DNA of 64,000 nucleotides from Chloroflexota bacterium (GCA_026705605.1 JAPPAK010000006.1:1-64000); one strand, 5' to 3'; positions 1-9,367 are shown, counted from the stretch's first letter. A program made the numbers and translations. The notes: generated from the sequence alone by a model not told the origin.

Positions 1-332
1 AGACGGTCACGATCCCCAACGGGGACGGGACGTTCACCGAGCACAGCGTCACGGCCAGCTGCCACGTGCCCGCCTCGACCGTGAGCCGGGAGGTCGTCTT
101 CAGCGTCGTCCATCCGGAGCGCGTCGAGGCCACGGTCGTGCAGCGTGCGCCGCTCGCGCGCACGCGGGCGGCGACGCTGACCCTCGCGTCGAGCGTCTGG
201 GCCGACGGCTCCTACCGGGCGCTCGCCGTCCCCGAGCCCGAACCGGAGCCCACGCCCGTCACGCCGGTGCCCGCCGGGCAGGACGAGCTGGGCGAGTGGT
301 TTCGGGAGCAGGGCTGGGAGTGGCCCTGGTGA
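1..332 (+). CDS. C-terminal part of an unknown protein of the conjugative element (5' truncated)
   Basis: The frame is open from the window edge (third base onward) and ends at TGA 330-332, so only the last ~109 residues are visible. They are rich in Val, Thr and Ser, as in a beta-rich extracellular protein. A Pro/Glu-rich linker (PEPEPEPTPVTPVP) follows, and the protein ends in an acidic, Trp-rich tail (EWFREQGWEWPW). I recognise no family. The stop overlaps the next start (GTGA), so it is translationally coupled to the pilin-like gene and probably belongs to the transfer operon. A surface-exposed transfer protein is possible but unproven. Confidence 0.6.
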   Translation, partial: TVTIPNGDGTFTEHSVTASCHVPASTVSREVVFSVVHPERVEATVVQRAPLARTRAATLTLASSVWADGSYRALAVPEPEPEPTPVTPVPAGQDELGEWFREQGWEWPW

Positions 333-646
333 AGCGGCTCGGAACCGTCCTGCTCCTCGCCGGGGTCGCGCTGGTCACGGCCGGCGCGGCCCCGGAGGAG
401 GAGCGGGCCATGCTCGACGCCTTCGACGAGGCGCTCACGGCGATGGCCTACGCCGCCGCCGGGCTGACGGTCTTCTCGATCGCCTGGGCGGGCTTCCTGC
501 TCATGGCCGACGGCGCGGAGGAGCGCGGCGGCGGGCGCGCCAGGAGCGCCGTCTTCCTCTCCGTGGCGGGCCTCGCGCTCGTGCTCTCCGCCAAGGGCGT
601 CTCCGCCCTGCTGCGCGCGGGCGTCCTGCCCTTCTACACCCCCTGA
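329..646 (+). CDS. Small membrane protein, VirB2/TrbC pilin-like
   Basis: The protein has 105 residues, starting at GTG 329, which overlaps the upstream stop by 4 bp. A basic start (VKRL) leads into a hydrophobic N-terminal segment of about 18 residues resembling a signal peptide. After a short acidic stretch there are two further hydrophobic segments (around residues 42-62 and 77-98) separated by a charged Gly/Arg-rich loop. A signal peptide plus two membrane helices, directly before a VirB4 gene, is the usual layout of VirB2/TrbC-type pilins. The sequence itself shows no diagnostic motif, so the assignment rests on topology and position. It is likely co-transcribed with the ATPase genes downstream. 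Confidence 0.55.
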   Translation: MKRLGTVLLLAGVALVTAGAAPEEERAMLDAFDEALTAMAYAAAGLTVFSIAWAGFLLMADGAEERGGGRARSAVFLSVAGLALVLSAKGVSALLRAGVLPFYTP

Positions 647-666
647 CCCACAAGGAGCGCATCACG

Positions 667-2961
667 ATGAAGCAGCTGATCGAACTGACGAAGCGCGGAG
701 CGGCGCTCCTGCCCGGCAGGGTCGCCGCGTCCGCACCACCGACCGAGGGCGGGGATCCCGCGCCACGGGCCGGGGCTCCGGAGCCGAAGCCGCCGCCGGG
801 CCTGCCGCTGGCCTTCATGCTCTCCCACTTCGAGGACGACGGCCCCGTGCGCCTCGACGGCGTGAAGCTCGGCGTCTGCGAGGTGCTGGGGCTGGAGCTC
901 GACGAGCCGAAGCTGGGGTCTTTCGCGGGCGCCCTCAACGCCTGCGACTTCCCGCTCCAGCTGCTCGTCCGCCAGCACCCGCCCGGCCTCGGCAAGCTCC
1001 GCGACGACCTCGAACGGGCGCAGCCGCCGGACCTCCCGCCCCGCACGAAGGCCGCGGCCGAGTCGCTGAGGCGGCTGCTGGGCGAACTGGAGGCGCGCGA
1101 GGGCATCCTCGACCGCCGCTTCTACGCGATCTGCGAGCACGAGCGCATGGACGAGCTGCGCTCGTTGCTCGTGCGCGCCGGCCTCTCCGCACACCTGCTG
1201 CGGGGCCGCCAGCTCAGGATGCTCGTGCTCGCCGCGGCCCTCGGTGGATCCCCGCGTGAGTTCGACGAGGAGACGGAGGTGGCGGTCGAGTTCAACCGCC
1301 GCGAGGTGCGCCTCGACGACCATCTGGCGCGCTCGCTGCATCTGGCGCAGTGGCCGCGCTCGCTCTCCCCCGGCTTCCTGCAGGGGCTCATGGCGGCCGG
1401 GGCGCCCATGGACCTCTCGCTGCACCTCGGACCGATCCCGGCCGCCGTGGCGGCGCGCACGCTGGAGTGGCAGAAGGTGCGCTTCGAGTCCGCCCGCAGC
1501 CTCTCCATGCGCAAGGGCAAGAGCCTCTCCTCGGAGGCGGAGATCGCGCTCGAGGACGTGATGCGCCTGCGCGACGAGGTGCAGCGCGGACGTGAGCGCC
1601 TCTTCCACGCCTCCCTCTCCCTCACCCTCCACGCCCCCGACGAGGAGACCCTCGCCGAGGTCACCCAGACCGCGAAGGCCCACTTCGCCTCGACGCTCGG
1701 CAAGCTCGACGCCCTCCCCTTCCGCCAGCGCGAGGGCCTGCTCTCCACGCTGCCCCTCGGCCTCAACGCGGTCGCCGTCTGGCGCACCCTCGACACCACC
1801 TCGCTGGCCTTCCTGTACCCCTTCTCGCCCCCGGACCTCGACACGCGCGGGGGCGACCTGCGCGGCATCGACCTGCGCGCATCCTCGCCCGTCGTCTACG
1901 ACCCCTGGGACGGCACCCATCTCAACGCCAACACCGCCGTGCTCGCGCGCTCCGGTAGCGGGAAGTCGTTCGCGACCAAGCTCGGGGTGCTGCGCGGGCT
2001 CTGCCGGGGCGTCGTCGCCTACGTGATCGACCCCGAGGGCGAGTACGCCGACATGGCCCGTGCGGCCGGGGGCCGCGTGCTCTCCCCGGGCGTGGCCGGC
2101 CAGGGCATGAACCCCTTCGTCATCGACTCGGGCGATGCGGAAGAACTGCTGCAGCGCATCGGCAGCCTCAGGCGGCTGATCGAGGTGATGGTCGGCGAGC
2201 CGCTCGGCGCCGAGCGCCGGGCCGCGCTCGACCACGCCCTCGCCGCCTACTACGCGCAGCCACGCGAGCGCAGCGGCTTCGCCGACTTCTTCTCCTACCT
2301 CAAGGACGACGCCGAGGGCGACGCCTCTCTCGCGAGGCTGCTGCGGCCCTTCGCCACCGGCAGCCTCCGTCACCTGCTCACCGACGAGGGCGACGACCTG
2401 CTCACGAACGAGGCGCTCGTCACCGTCTTCGACCTGCACCTGCTGGAGCCGGAGCTGCGTCCCGCCGCCACGATGGTCTGCACGGAGACGGTCTGGGCCG
2501 CCGCCGCGCGCGACCCCCGGCCGCGCCTGCTGGTCGTCGACGAGGTCTGGTCGATCATGCAGCACCCCGAGGGCGCGGCCTTCATGGTCTCGATGGCGAA
2601 GCGCGCCCGGAAGCACCGCCTCGGGTTGCAGTTCATCACCCAGGATGTGCAGGACCTCCTCGCGGAGGACTCCTCGCGCGCCATCACCGGCCACAGCGGG
2701 CGCGCCCTGCTCCAGAACGCCGCCTTCAAGCTCCTGCTCCAGCAGGACGCCGCCGCCATCAGCACGGTGGGCGACGCCTTCGACCTCCCCGCGGACCTGC
2801 AGCGCTGGCTGCTCTCCTGCCCGCGCGGCGACGGGCTGCTGCTCGCGCGCGGCAACCGCTTCCCCATCCGCATCGAGGCCACGCCCGAGGAGACCGAGCT
2901 GGTCGAGTGGCGGCCGGGCTCGCAGCGGCGGCAGGAACAGCCGGGAGACGAAGACCGATGA
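667..2961 (+). CDS. VirB4/TraC-type type IV secretion ATPase
   Basis: This 764-residue protein is in the usual VirB4 size range. The Walker A motif is GSGKS (residues ~430-434, in ARSGSGKSFATKL) and the Walker B is LLVVDEVW (~624-631). The adjacent IDPEGEYADMA stretch and the later LQFITQDVQDLL are typical of VirB4/TraC ATPases. The family powers pilus assembly and substrate transfer at the inner face of the membrane. An AAGGAG ribosome binding site precedes ATG 667. It lies between the pilin-like gene and the coupling-protein gene, so it is the core of a conjugation-type secretion system. I see no truncation. Whether a complete channel is encoded cannot be judged because the element continues left of the window. 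Confidence 0.88.
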   Translation: MKQLIELTKRGAALLPGRVAASAPPTEGGDPAPRAGAPEPKPPPGLPLAFMLSHFEDDGPVRLDGVKLGVCEVLGLELDEPKLGSFAGALNACDFPLQLLVRQHPPGLGKLRDDLERAQPPDLPPRTKAAAESLRRLLGELEAREGILDRRFYAICEHERMDELRSLLVRAGLSAHLLRGRQLRMLVLAAALGGSPREFDEETEVAVEFNRREVRLDDHLARSLHLAQWPRSLSPGFLQGLMAAGAPMDLSLHLGPIPAAVAARTLEWQKVRFESARSLSMRKGKSLSSEAEIALEDVMRLRDEVQRGRERLFHASLSLTLHAPDEETLAEVTQTAKAHFASTLGKLDALPFRQREGLLSTLPLGLNAVAVWRTLDTTSLAFLYPFSPPDLDTRGGDLRGIDLRASSPVVYDPWDGTHLNANTAVLARSGSGKSFATKLGVLRGLCRGVVAYVIDPEGEYADMARAAGGRVLSPGVAGQGMNPFVIDSGDAEELLQRIGSLRRLIEVMVGEPLGAERRAALDHALAAYYAQPRERSGFADFFSYLKDDAEGDASLARLLRPFATGSLRHLLTDEGDDLLTNEALVTVFDLHLLEPELRPAATMVCTETVWAAAARDPRPRLLVVDEVWSIMQHPEGAAFMVSMAKRARKHRLGLQFITQDVQDLLAEDSSRAITGHSGRALLQNAAFKLLLQQDAAAISTVGDAFDLPADLQRWLLSCPRGDGLLLARGNRFPIRIEATPEETELVEWRPGSQRRQEQPGDEDR

Positions 2962-3003
2962 CCTCGACGCGTCGTGCGGGAAGACCAACCCGAACCCCAC
3001 CGA

Positions 3004-3091
3004 CGAAAGGAATCACGACATGCGACTCAATCCGTTCAACCGATCGAACTCCAACCATGAAGCCGAAAGGAACCACACCATGCGACTCAAC
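3004..3091 (+). repeat. Tandem duplication of a ribosome binding site, start codon and first codons
   Basis: Two near-identical ~28-bp blocks (starting at 3004 and 3064) each hold CGAAAGGAA, a short spacer, and an ATG followed by codons for MRLNP. The copies are exactly 60 bp apart, so the two starts are in frame. The second copy begins 20 codons into the reading frame opened by the first. This looks like a tandem duplication of the translation start region of the coupling-protein gene. Confidence 0.75.
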
Positions 3092-5704
3092 CCACTGAAG
3101 CTCTTCCGCCGCCAGCGGCCCGAGCCCGTGCTGCTGGCGGTGACGCCGCCGCGCACGGGCGAGCGCACGCTGCTCGGCGTCGAGAACCTGCTCGCCTCGA
3201 TCGCCGTGCCAGAGCCCTTCGCGCTCGAGCTGGCGGGCGACGAGGACGGCGTGACCGTGCTCGCGCGCTGCCTCGACGGCCAGGTCGTGCGCCAGCAGAT
3301 CGCGACGCACTACCCCCAGGCCTCCGTCCACGACCTTGAGCCGCAGGACGACCCGCTGCGCCTCGACGAGGGCGAGCAGGCCTGGGCGATGACGCTGCGC
3401 GCGAGCGGCCCCGAGTACGTCTCGCTGCGCGTCTTCGCCGACGACGCCCTCCTGGAGCCGGGCTCCGACCCGTTGCTCGCCCTGCTCGGGGCGCTCGCCG
3501 GCCCCGCGGCGGGCGAGCGCGTCGTCGCCCGCCTGCGCCTGCGCTCGCTCGGCCCCGAGTGGTCGCAGGGCCACCAGGAGCGGGCGCACCGCCCCGCCGT
3601 GCAGGAGCCCTACCGCGACGCCACCACGGGCGAGGCGCGCCGCCACACCCAGGACGGCGTGGCGATGGCGCTGCTCGCCCTGGGCGGGCTCGGCGCCTTC
3701 CAGGGCTACCGCTGGTGGCAGGCGGGCGAGGAGTGGAAGACGGTCGCGCTCGGCGCGGGCGTCACCCTCGCGCTCGGACTCGCCGGCTGGGCGTGGGCGC
3801 GCTGGAAGCGCTCCCGCAACCGCGTCTTCGACCCGCTCCTGATCAAGGAGAAGGTCTCGCGCATCGCCTTCGAGGCCGACGTCGAGCTCGTCGCGATCGT
3901 GCCCGGGGACGACGCGAAGCGCGGCAGGCGGCGCGCCAGGGAGCTTCTGGAGCCGGTGGCGGCCGCCTACCGCCACTACGACCACCCCGCGGGCGCGCGC
4001 CTGCGCGCGAGCCGGCTGCGGCCGCTCCTCCCCGACCGCGCGGCCATGCACCCCGCGGGTCCCGGCCTGCTGCGGGGCCGCAGCGTGCTCGGCGTGCGCG
4101 AGGCGGCGGCGCTCTGGCACCCGCCGGGGGCGAAGGACGAGACGCCGCTCGTGGCCCGCTCGGGCGCGAAGGTGCTGCTGCCCTCGGCGCGCAGCACCGC
4201 GGGCGGGGCGCACGTCGGGGAGACGACGGCCGGCAAGCGCCGCCCGGTGCACTTCCCCGACGACCTGCTGCGCCGGCACCACCTCTACGTGGCGCGCACG
4301 CGCATGGGCAAGTCGACGCTCATGCAGCACCTCGTCGCCCACAAGCTCCGCGAGAAGGCGGCCGGCCGCGACCGCGACGCGATCGTCGTCGTCGACCCCC
4401 ACGCCGACCTCGTGGCCGACATCCTCGAGCGCGTTCCCGAGTCGCTGGTGGGCCAGGTCCGCCTCGTCGACTGTTCGGGCCGGGGCGGCTACCCCGGCAT
4501 CAACCTGCTCGACACGCGCGTCTTCAGCGACCGCGACCGCACGGCCGACTCCGTCGTGCGCGTCGCGCGCGGCCTCTGGGAGCAGTGGGGGCCGCGCATG
4601 CAGTCGATCCTCGAGCACCTCGTCAAGACCCTGCACGAGGCCAACGCCCACCCCGACACCACCGCCGAGGAACAGTTCACGATCCTCGACGGGCTCGCGC
4701 TGCTCTCTAACGACAACTTCCGGACGCTCGTGCTCAAGCGCGTGCGCGACGAGTTCCTGCTCGACTGGTGGCAGCGCGAGTTCCTCGGCTGGCGCCGCGA
4801 GTACCGCGCCGACGCGCTCGCGCCCGTGCAGACGCGCCTCTCCTACTACGCCTCCTCGCAGCGGGCGCGCGCCATCCTCGGCCAGCCCCGCTCCACCATC
4901 GACCTCCGCCGCACGATCCTCGACGGCGGCGTGCTGCTCGTCTCCACGGCGCAGGGGACGGTGGGCAGGGACGTGGCCGCCCTGGCGGGCGCCTCGATCC
5001 TCAACCTCGTCGACGCCGTCATCCGCGAGCAGGGCGAGCTGCCCCCGGAGCGGCGGCGGGGCGCGCTCGTGGTCGTGGACGAGATGCAGTCGATGCCCGG
5101 CGTCGACTACGAGTCGATGCTCTCGGAGCTGGGCAAGTTCGGGGCCTCGCTCGTGCTCGCCACGCAGAGCCTGGCCAAGCTCGACGACCTCTCGCCGACG
5201 ATGCGCGACACGCTGCTCGCCAACATCGGCTGCCTCGCCGTCTTTCAGGTGGCGGGCTCCGACGCGCGCCAGCTCGTCTGGGAGCTGGACCGCGACCGCG
5301 TCTCCGAGGAGGACATCGTCTCGCTGCCGGTGCACCACGCCTACGTGCGCGCCACGGTCGGCACGGAGCGCACGCCGGCCTTCTCGATGGAGGTGCTCAA
5401 GCCCGAGGACGGGAACCCGGACACGGCGGCGCGGATCCGCGAGGAGGCATCCGCCTACCTGCTCACGGAGGAGGAGATCGCGGCGCAGCGCGCCGAGGGG
5501 CGCAGGCGCGTCGAGGCCTGGATCGAGCGCCTGGAGGCGGAGCGCAAGGCGCAGGCCGAGGCCGAGCGCAAGGCGCAGGAGGAGGCCGCCGCGTCCGGCG
5601 GCGACGGCGCGGGCGACGGCTCCACCGACGAGCCCCGCGCGAAGCGGCAGCGCAGCAGGCGCGAGCAGCCGCCCGGCGGCGGCTCCGGGGAGGACGCCGC
5701 GTGA
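3020..5704 (+). CDS. Type IV coupling-type ATPase (VirD4/HerA-like) of the conjugative element
   Basis: The protein has 894 residues from ATG 3020, or 874 from the duplicated ATG 3080. About 200 residues of soluble N-terminal domain precede two hydrophobic segments (~residues 212-226 and 240-260). The ATPase domain has a Walker A-like ARTRMGKST (~425-433; its first Gly is replaced by Ala), IVVVDPHADLV, and Walker B LVVVDEMQS (~684-692) followed by VLATQSLAKLDD. A coiled-coil, Glu/Lys-rich and then basic C-terminal tail ends the protein. The family couples DNA-protein substrates to the secretion channel. It overlaps the next gene by 4 bp (GTGA). The exact subfamily (VirD4, TraG or DUF87) is uncertain. 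Confidence 0.8.
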   Translation: MRLNPFNRSNSNHEAERNHTMRLNPLKLFRRQRPEPVLLAVTPPRTGERTLLGVENLLASIAVPEPFALELAGDEDGVTVLARCLDGQVVRQQIATHYPQASVHDLEPQDDPLRLDEGEQAWAMTLRASGPEYVSLRVFADDALLEPGSDPLLALLGALAGPAAGERVVARLRLRSLGPEWSQGHQERAHRPAVQEPYRDATTGEARRHTQDGVAMALLALGGLGAFQGYRWWQAGEEWKTVALGAGVTLALGLAGWAWARWKRSRNRVFDPLLIKEKVSRIAFEADVELVAIVPGDDAKRGRRRARELLEPVAAAYRHYDHPAGARLRASRLRPLLPDRAAMHPAGPGLLRGRSVLGVREAAALWHPPGAKDETPLVARSGAKVLLPSARSTAGGAHVGETTAGKRRPVHFPDDLLRRHHLYVARTRMGKSTLMQHLVAHKLREKAAGRDRDAIVVVDPHADLVADILERVPESLVGQVRLVDCSGRGGYPGINLLDTRVFSDRDRTADSVVRVARGLWEQWGPRMQSILEHLVKTLHEANAHPDTTAEEQFTILDGLALLSNDNFRTLVLKRVRDEFLLDWWQREFLGWRREYRADALAPVQTRLSYYASSQRARAILGQPRSTIDLRRTILDGGVLLVSTAQGTVGRDVAALAGASILNLVDAVIREQGELPPERRRGALVVVDEMQSMPGVDYESMLSELGKFGASLVLATQSLAKLDDLSPTMRDTLLANIGCLAVFQVAGSDARQLVWELDRDRVSEEDIVSLPVHHAYVRATVGTERTPAFSMEVLKPEDGNPDTAARIREEASAYLLTEEEIAAQRAEGRRRVEAWIERLEAERKAQAEAERKAQEEAAASGGDGAGDGSTDEPRAKRQRSRREQPPGGGSGEDAA

Positions 5705-7347
5705 ACGCCGGGCGCGAGCTGCTGCGCCTGCTCGGGGCGATGCCCTTCCTCGACCGGCTGGAGGCGGCCGCCGTCTCCGGCTGGTCGCGGGGCGCGGTCT
5801 ACGCGGCCGTCGCCGCGCTCGAGGAGCGGGGCCTCGCGGCCTCGCTCCCGCACGCCTCGGAGCTGACCGCTCCGACGCGCCGCTACGCCCTCACCGCCGC
5901 CGGACTGCGCCGGCTCGCCGCCGAGGAGGGCGTCGGCCTGGGCGAGTTGCTGCGCTCGCGCCCGCTCACGGCGCACTGGCGAAAGCTGCTGCTGGAGCGC
6001 CTCGACGGCGCGGCGGCCATCTACCGCCTGACCGCCGCGATCGCCGAACCCGCCTGGCCGCTGCGCTTCCGCTGGTACCGGGCGCTGCCGATGGATGCCG
6101 CCGTCGCGCTGCCGGACGGGCGCAGCCTCTTCGTCGTGCGGCAGGGCCGCACGGCCGAGCGCACGGCCTTCGCGAAGCGGCTCTGGCGGCTGCACGAGGG
6201 GGCGCGCCCGGGCGCCTACCTGTTGCTCGTTCCCGACGAGGTGCGCCTGCGGCACACCGCCGGGCTCATGGCGCGCGCGCCCGCTCCCGCCTTCCTCGCG
6301 CTCGAGCGCGCCGCCGCCGCCTCGGGTCCGGGGCCGCGGGTCTGGCGCTCGGCGGCGGGCTCGCCCCCGCTCTCGCTGCGGGAGGTGCTCTCGCATGTCG
6401 CGCAGGGCCACGCGTGGCCCGACGAGGAGCCGCTCGCGAGCGCGGCCTTCCCCCGCGACCTGCCCGCGGTGGACGCTCCGGACGCGCCCGACTGGATGCT
6501 CCCGTCGCTGCTCAAGCCGACGGAGAAGCGCGCGCTCGGCCTCATCGCGGACTGGCCCTGGCTCCCCCCCGACCGCCTCGCCGCGCTGCTGGGGCTCGGG
6601 CGATCGCGGCTCGCAGAGACGCTGCAGCGGCTCGACGGCCTCGGCCTGCTCGCCGGGGACGGGGCCGGCGGGCGCCGCCGCCTCGCCGCTGGCGACCGCG
6701 CGCTTGCCTTGCTGGCGCGCCGCGACCGCTCGGCCGCCAACCTCGCCCGCAGGCGCTGGAGCGCCGCCGCGCGCGACCCGCAGGCGCCGCTCACGTGGCG
6801 CAACGTCAGCGGCAGGCGCAGCCGCCAGTTGCTTCGCAACCTGGCCCACACCGACGCCGTCCACGACTTCGTGGCAGCGCTGGCGGAACAGGCGCGTTCA
6901 TCCGGGATTGAGATCGTCCAGCTGGACCCGCCTCACCGCGCCTCGCGCTACTTCCCCCACAGCGAGCGGCTGCACTCCGTCCAGCCCGACGCCTTCGCGG
7001 TCCTCCGGCGCGAGGGGCGCACGCAGGCGTGCTTCCTCGAGTGGGAGCGGCGCGCCGTGCACCCGGCGACCATGGCCGCCCGGCTCGCCCCCTACCTGCG
7101 CTACTACTCCTCGCAGCGCCCCGCCGACGACCACGGCCTGCGGCCGACCCTCCTGGTGGTCATGGACGACGACCTCGCCGCGCACCACTTCCTAGGGGTC
7201 GCGCGGGCCGAGATCGCCCGCGCCCGCGTCGACCTGCCGCTGCTGGTCTCGTCGGCGCACGCGCTGCGCGAGGCCGGTCCGCTGGGACGCGTGTGGCGTC
7301 TCGCTGCCGGAACCGAGCTCAGGAGTCTGCTACCAACGACGCGCTGA
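5701..7347 (+). CDS. Replication-relaxation family protein (MobC-like accessory)
   Basis: The protein has 548 residues from GTG 5701, coupled to the coupling-protein stop. The N-terminus is a winged-helix-like region (residues ~1-75: FLDRLEAAAVSGWSRGAVYAAVAALEERGL). A second possible winged helix lies near residues 275-330. The C-terminal ~170 residues include DAFAVLRREG followed by CFLEWER, resembling the D...E-x-E/K core of a PD-(D/E)xK-like fold seen in replication-relaxation proteins. Such proteins accompany VirB4/VirD4 genes on actinobacterial and Chloroflexota mobile elements and are thought to act on DNA at the transfer or replication origin. Activity here is inferred. No classical relaxase is visible in this part of the element. 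Confidence 0.72.
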   Translation: MNAGRELLRLLGAMPFLDRLEAAAVSGWSRGAVYAAVAALEERGLAASLPHASELTAPTRRYALTAAGLRRLAAEEGVGLGELLRSRPLTAHWRKLLLERLDGAAAIYRLTAAIAEPAWPLRFRWYRALPMDAAVALPDGRSLFVVRQGRTAERTAFAKRLWRLHEGARPGAYLLLVPDEVRLRHTAGLMARAPAPAFLALERAAAASGPGPRVWRSAAGSPPLSLREVLSHVAQGHAWPDEEPLASAAFPRDLPAVDAPDAPDWMLPSLLKPTEKRALGLIADWPWLPPDRLAALLGLGRSRLAETLQRLDGLGLLAGDGAGGRRRLAAGDRALALLARRDRSAANLARRRWSAAARDPQAPLTWRNVSGRRSRQLLRNLAHTDAVHDFVAALAEQARSSGIEIVQLDPPHRASRYFPHSERLHSVQPDAFAVLRREGRTQACFLEWERRAVHPATMAARLAPYLRYYSSQRPADDHGLRPTLLVVMDDDLAAHHFLGVARAEIARARVDLPLLVSSAHALREAGPLGRVWRLAAGTELRSLLPTTR

Positions 7348-7432
7348 GACCGAGGCACGCCATACGCACGCGGCAAGGGAGTGCTCCGCCGCGTCGGGCT
7401 GATACGGGAGTCCTTCGAGCCCGAGGCAGCCC

Positions 7433-8716
7433 TCAGCCCGACAGGTTGCCGAGAGACGGATCTCCGTCGTTAATGGCCTCAAGCCTGTCGGCCAACCTGT
7501 TCAGATCGCGGGTATGGAGACGCACCAGCTCGTCACTGATGACGCGACACTCAATCCCCGAGATGGTCTCCACGCCATCCCGACGCTGGCCATCAGTTGC
7601 ATTGTAGAAGAGGAGTGTGCTTCCTCCATACCCCCAGTCTGCTTCAAAGTTCGTTGGATGTTGAGCCTTGAACGCCTCAAAGTTCGGATTGTCCATCCCG
7701 TCCTGCTGCGACACCATGAGCACGGCGAGCCCCAAAGACGATGGCCTCAGAAGCCACTCCCCGTGCCCGTGGCTTGCTGCCGTGTGGCTCTCATCCTTGC
7801 TGACCTCAGCGCCTGCTCTGCGAAGACGTTCCGCACCCGAGAAGGCGGGGTAGCACGCGACGATCGCCTCGACCAGATACGGCATGAAGATCGGGTACGT
7901 GCCTGCTTTGACCATGTTGGCGCCCTGCAGATCGTTCGGGAGCCTCGTCGTCGGCTCCGCCATGTACCTGGCTTCTTCGTACACGCCGTGGTTGCCGCCG
8001 TACATGTCGGCGTAGGTCCCCAGGATCGCCCGTAGCTGTGGCGGATCGACACCAATGGCCGACAACCCCGCGGCAGGCTCGCACCCGTGGAAGCGGGATT
8101 CGATGGCCGCCTGGTGTGGGGGGTCCAGGTCGTCAAAGAGCTTCACGAGATCGTGGTGGGTGTCCCTGCGCCGGTCTCCCTTCGAACGCAGCAGGAAGGC
8201 CTTCAGTCCCAGTTCGGCCGCGGTGACCAACAACAGCAGCGAAGGCATGACTTCGAGGAATGTCCGTGGCAGTTGCCCTCGGCTCGTGAGCATCCGGTGT
8301 TGCTTCAGATACTCCTTCGCAAACTCTGCCATCAGGTCAGGATCGCCGTACCGATCGATGCTCTGGGCCGCCTGGACTGTGCCCTCCCCGGTTGGCCGCA
8401 CCACATCCTGCTCGGCGCTGTACACGAAGGGAAAGTCGACCATCGGTAGCAGCGCGTTCAGATCAGCGGCTCGCAGGCTCATGAAACCTCTTCGGAGACC
8501 ATCGGCGCCGACGTTGTCGTGGATCATGTGAGAGAAGGCCGGACGACTCCGATCCCTTCCCGCGAGTTGGTGCCCGGACGTCGTACGGCACGGCTCGCAG
8601 TGCCATTGGATGACGGCCTGCTGAAGCGCCTGGAGATGGGGTACTCCAAGGCGAACCCCGACGATCGGGTGGAACTCGATCTCGTTCCCGCACTTCGGGC
8701 AAGGTGGATTCGGCAT
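7433..8716 (-). CDS. Zinc-ribbon plus HEPN-like domain protein, cargo gene
   Basis: The protein has 427 residues from ATG 8716, preceded by AAGGAGT about 8 bases upstream. Residues ~1-45 contain CPKCGNE and, ~35 residues later, CEPC, forming a Cys4 zinc ribbon. The middle (~residues 155-200) reads AELGLKAFLLRS, then RRRDTHHDLVKLFDDL. That is the pattern of HEPN helices (AE..LKA.L ... HDL..L), including an R-x4-H arrangement. The rest is unrecognised. Its third-codon positions are visibly richer in A/T than its neighbours, and it opposes the transfer operon, so it was probably acquired separately as cargo. HEPN proteins are often RNases of defence or toxin systems. That role is inference only, and no partner antitoxin is adjacent. 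Confidence 0.6.
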   Translation of the reverse strand: MPNPPCPKCGNEIEFHPIVGVRLGVPHLQALQQAVIQWHCEPCRTTSGHQLAGRDRSRPAFSHMIHDNVGADGLRRGFMSLRAADLNALLPMVDFPFVYSAEQDVVRPTGEGTVQAAQSIDRYGDPDLMAEFAKEYLKQHRMLTSRGQLPRTFLEVMPSLLLLVTAAELGLKAFLLRSKGDRRRDTHHDLVKLFDDLDPPHQAAIESRFHGCEPAAGLSAIGVDPPQLRAILGTYADMYGGNHGVYEEARYMAEPTTRLPNDLQGANMVKAGTYPIFMPYLVEAIVACYPAFSGAERLRRAGAEVSKDESHTAASHGHGEWLLRPSSLGLAVLMVSQQDGMDNPNFEAFKAQHPTNFEADWGYGGSTLLFYNATDGQRRDGVETISGIECRVISDELVRLHTRDLNRLADRLEAINDGDPSLGNLSG

Positions 8717-9044
8717 TGTCTTGATGACTCCTTCGAGATCGCCGGCAAGGCCGAAGGCACGCCCACGAGGGCGGGCGGGGGAACGCAAGGCCGACGCCTC
8801 CGCCGCCGCAAGAGACCCGACGGGCGGGGGGAGGGTTGCGCACGCGACCGATGGCACGACTGCCTGCAATCAGCCAGCTTACCTTCGACCGACTACCAGA
8901 CGCTCTACAGCGGTCAGCGCGGCATAGCGGGCCAGCGAGCGCCTCTCCTCCCCCGTGAAGGGCGGGCGGGGCACCCTGGCGCCCTCCGGTAACACTGACT
9001 CGCTAGCTTGCTTGCAGGTGAAGGAGCAGTAGCCTCAAGACTGA
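8717..9044. other. Intergenic stretch without a supported gene
   Basis: These ~330 bases lie upstream of the HEPN-like gene and downstream of the regulator cassette; both are on the minus strand. The part next to 8716 carries the ribosome binding site, and presumably the promoter, of the HEPN-like gene. I find no convincing reading frame, RNA gene or strong hairpin in the rest. Confidence 0.5.
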
Positions 9045-9365
9045 CTACGCGACGGCCACATGCCCGGGCATGCGCCGCGCGCACGCGGGACACAGAAGCT
9101 CGCTCAGCGCCTCGGCTGGCGGCAGCAGCAAGCAGTGCAGGAGGCCCCGCTTGAAGGCGAAGGCGTAGAGCGCTGCCAGGTGCCCGGGGTCGGGCTTCGT
9201 CCCACGCCGCCAGCGCCGCAGGGTACGCGCGTCCACGCGCAGCGCGCGCGCCAGCCCGCGCCCCGAGTAGCCGCCCTCCGCCCGCAGGCGCTCGAGGCGC
9301 TCGGGGAAGTCGGGCGGGAAGCTCGACGGCGCGGTGTGGTACACCCACTGCTGCTGGCGGCCCAT
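9045..9365 (-). CDS. Small helix-turn-helix regulator, fourth of the cassette, with C-terminal CxxC
   Basis: The protein has 106 residues from ATG 9365, two bases after the stop of the preceding regulator. Residues ~15-65 read FPPDFPERLERLRAEGGYSGRGLARALRVDARTLRRWRRG (given here as a motif span), an XRE-like helix-turn-helix with recognition helix around DARTLRRWRRG. The C-terminus contains CPAC. The pattern PDF..RLERLR...G.S...LA..L.VD.R.LRRWR.G is shared with the gene at 10003-10287 and, more weakly, with 9368-9997, so these are paralogues. It probably binds DNA and controls the element. Its target is unknown. Confidence 0.65.
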   Translation of the reverse strand: MGRQQQWVYHTAPSSFPPDFPERLERLRAEGGYSGRGLARALRVDARTLRRWRRGTKPDPGHLAALYAFAFKRGLLHCLLLPPAEALSELLCPACARRMPGHVAVA

Positions 9366-9367
9366 CG

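Noticed and set aside
8717-9044. Overlapping short frames between the HEPN-like gene and the regulator cassette
   Set aside because: All lack ribosome binding sites and recognisable composition; treated as non-coding.
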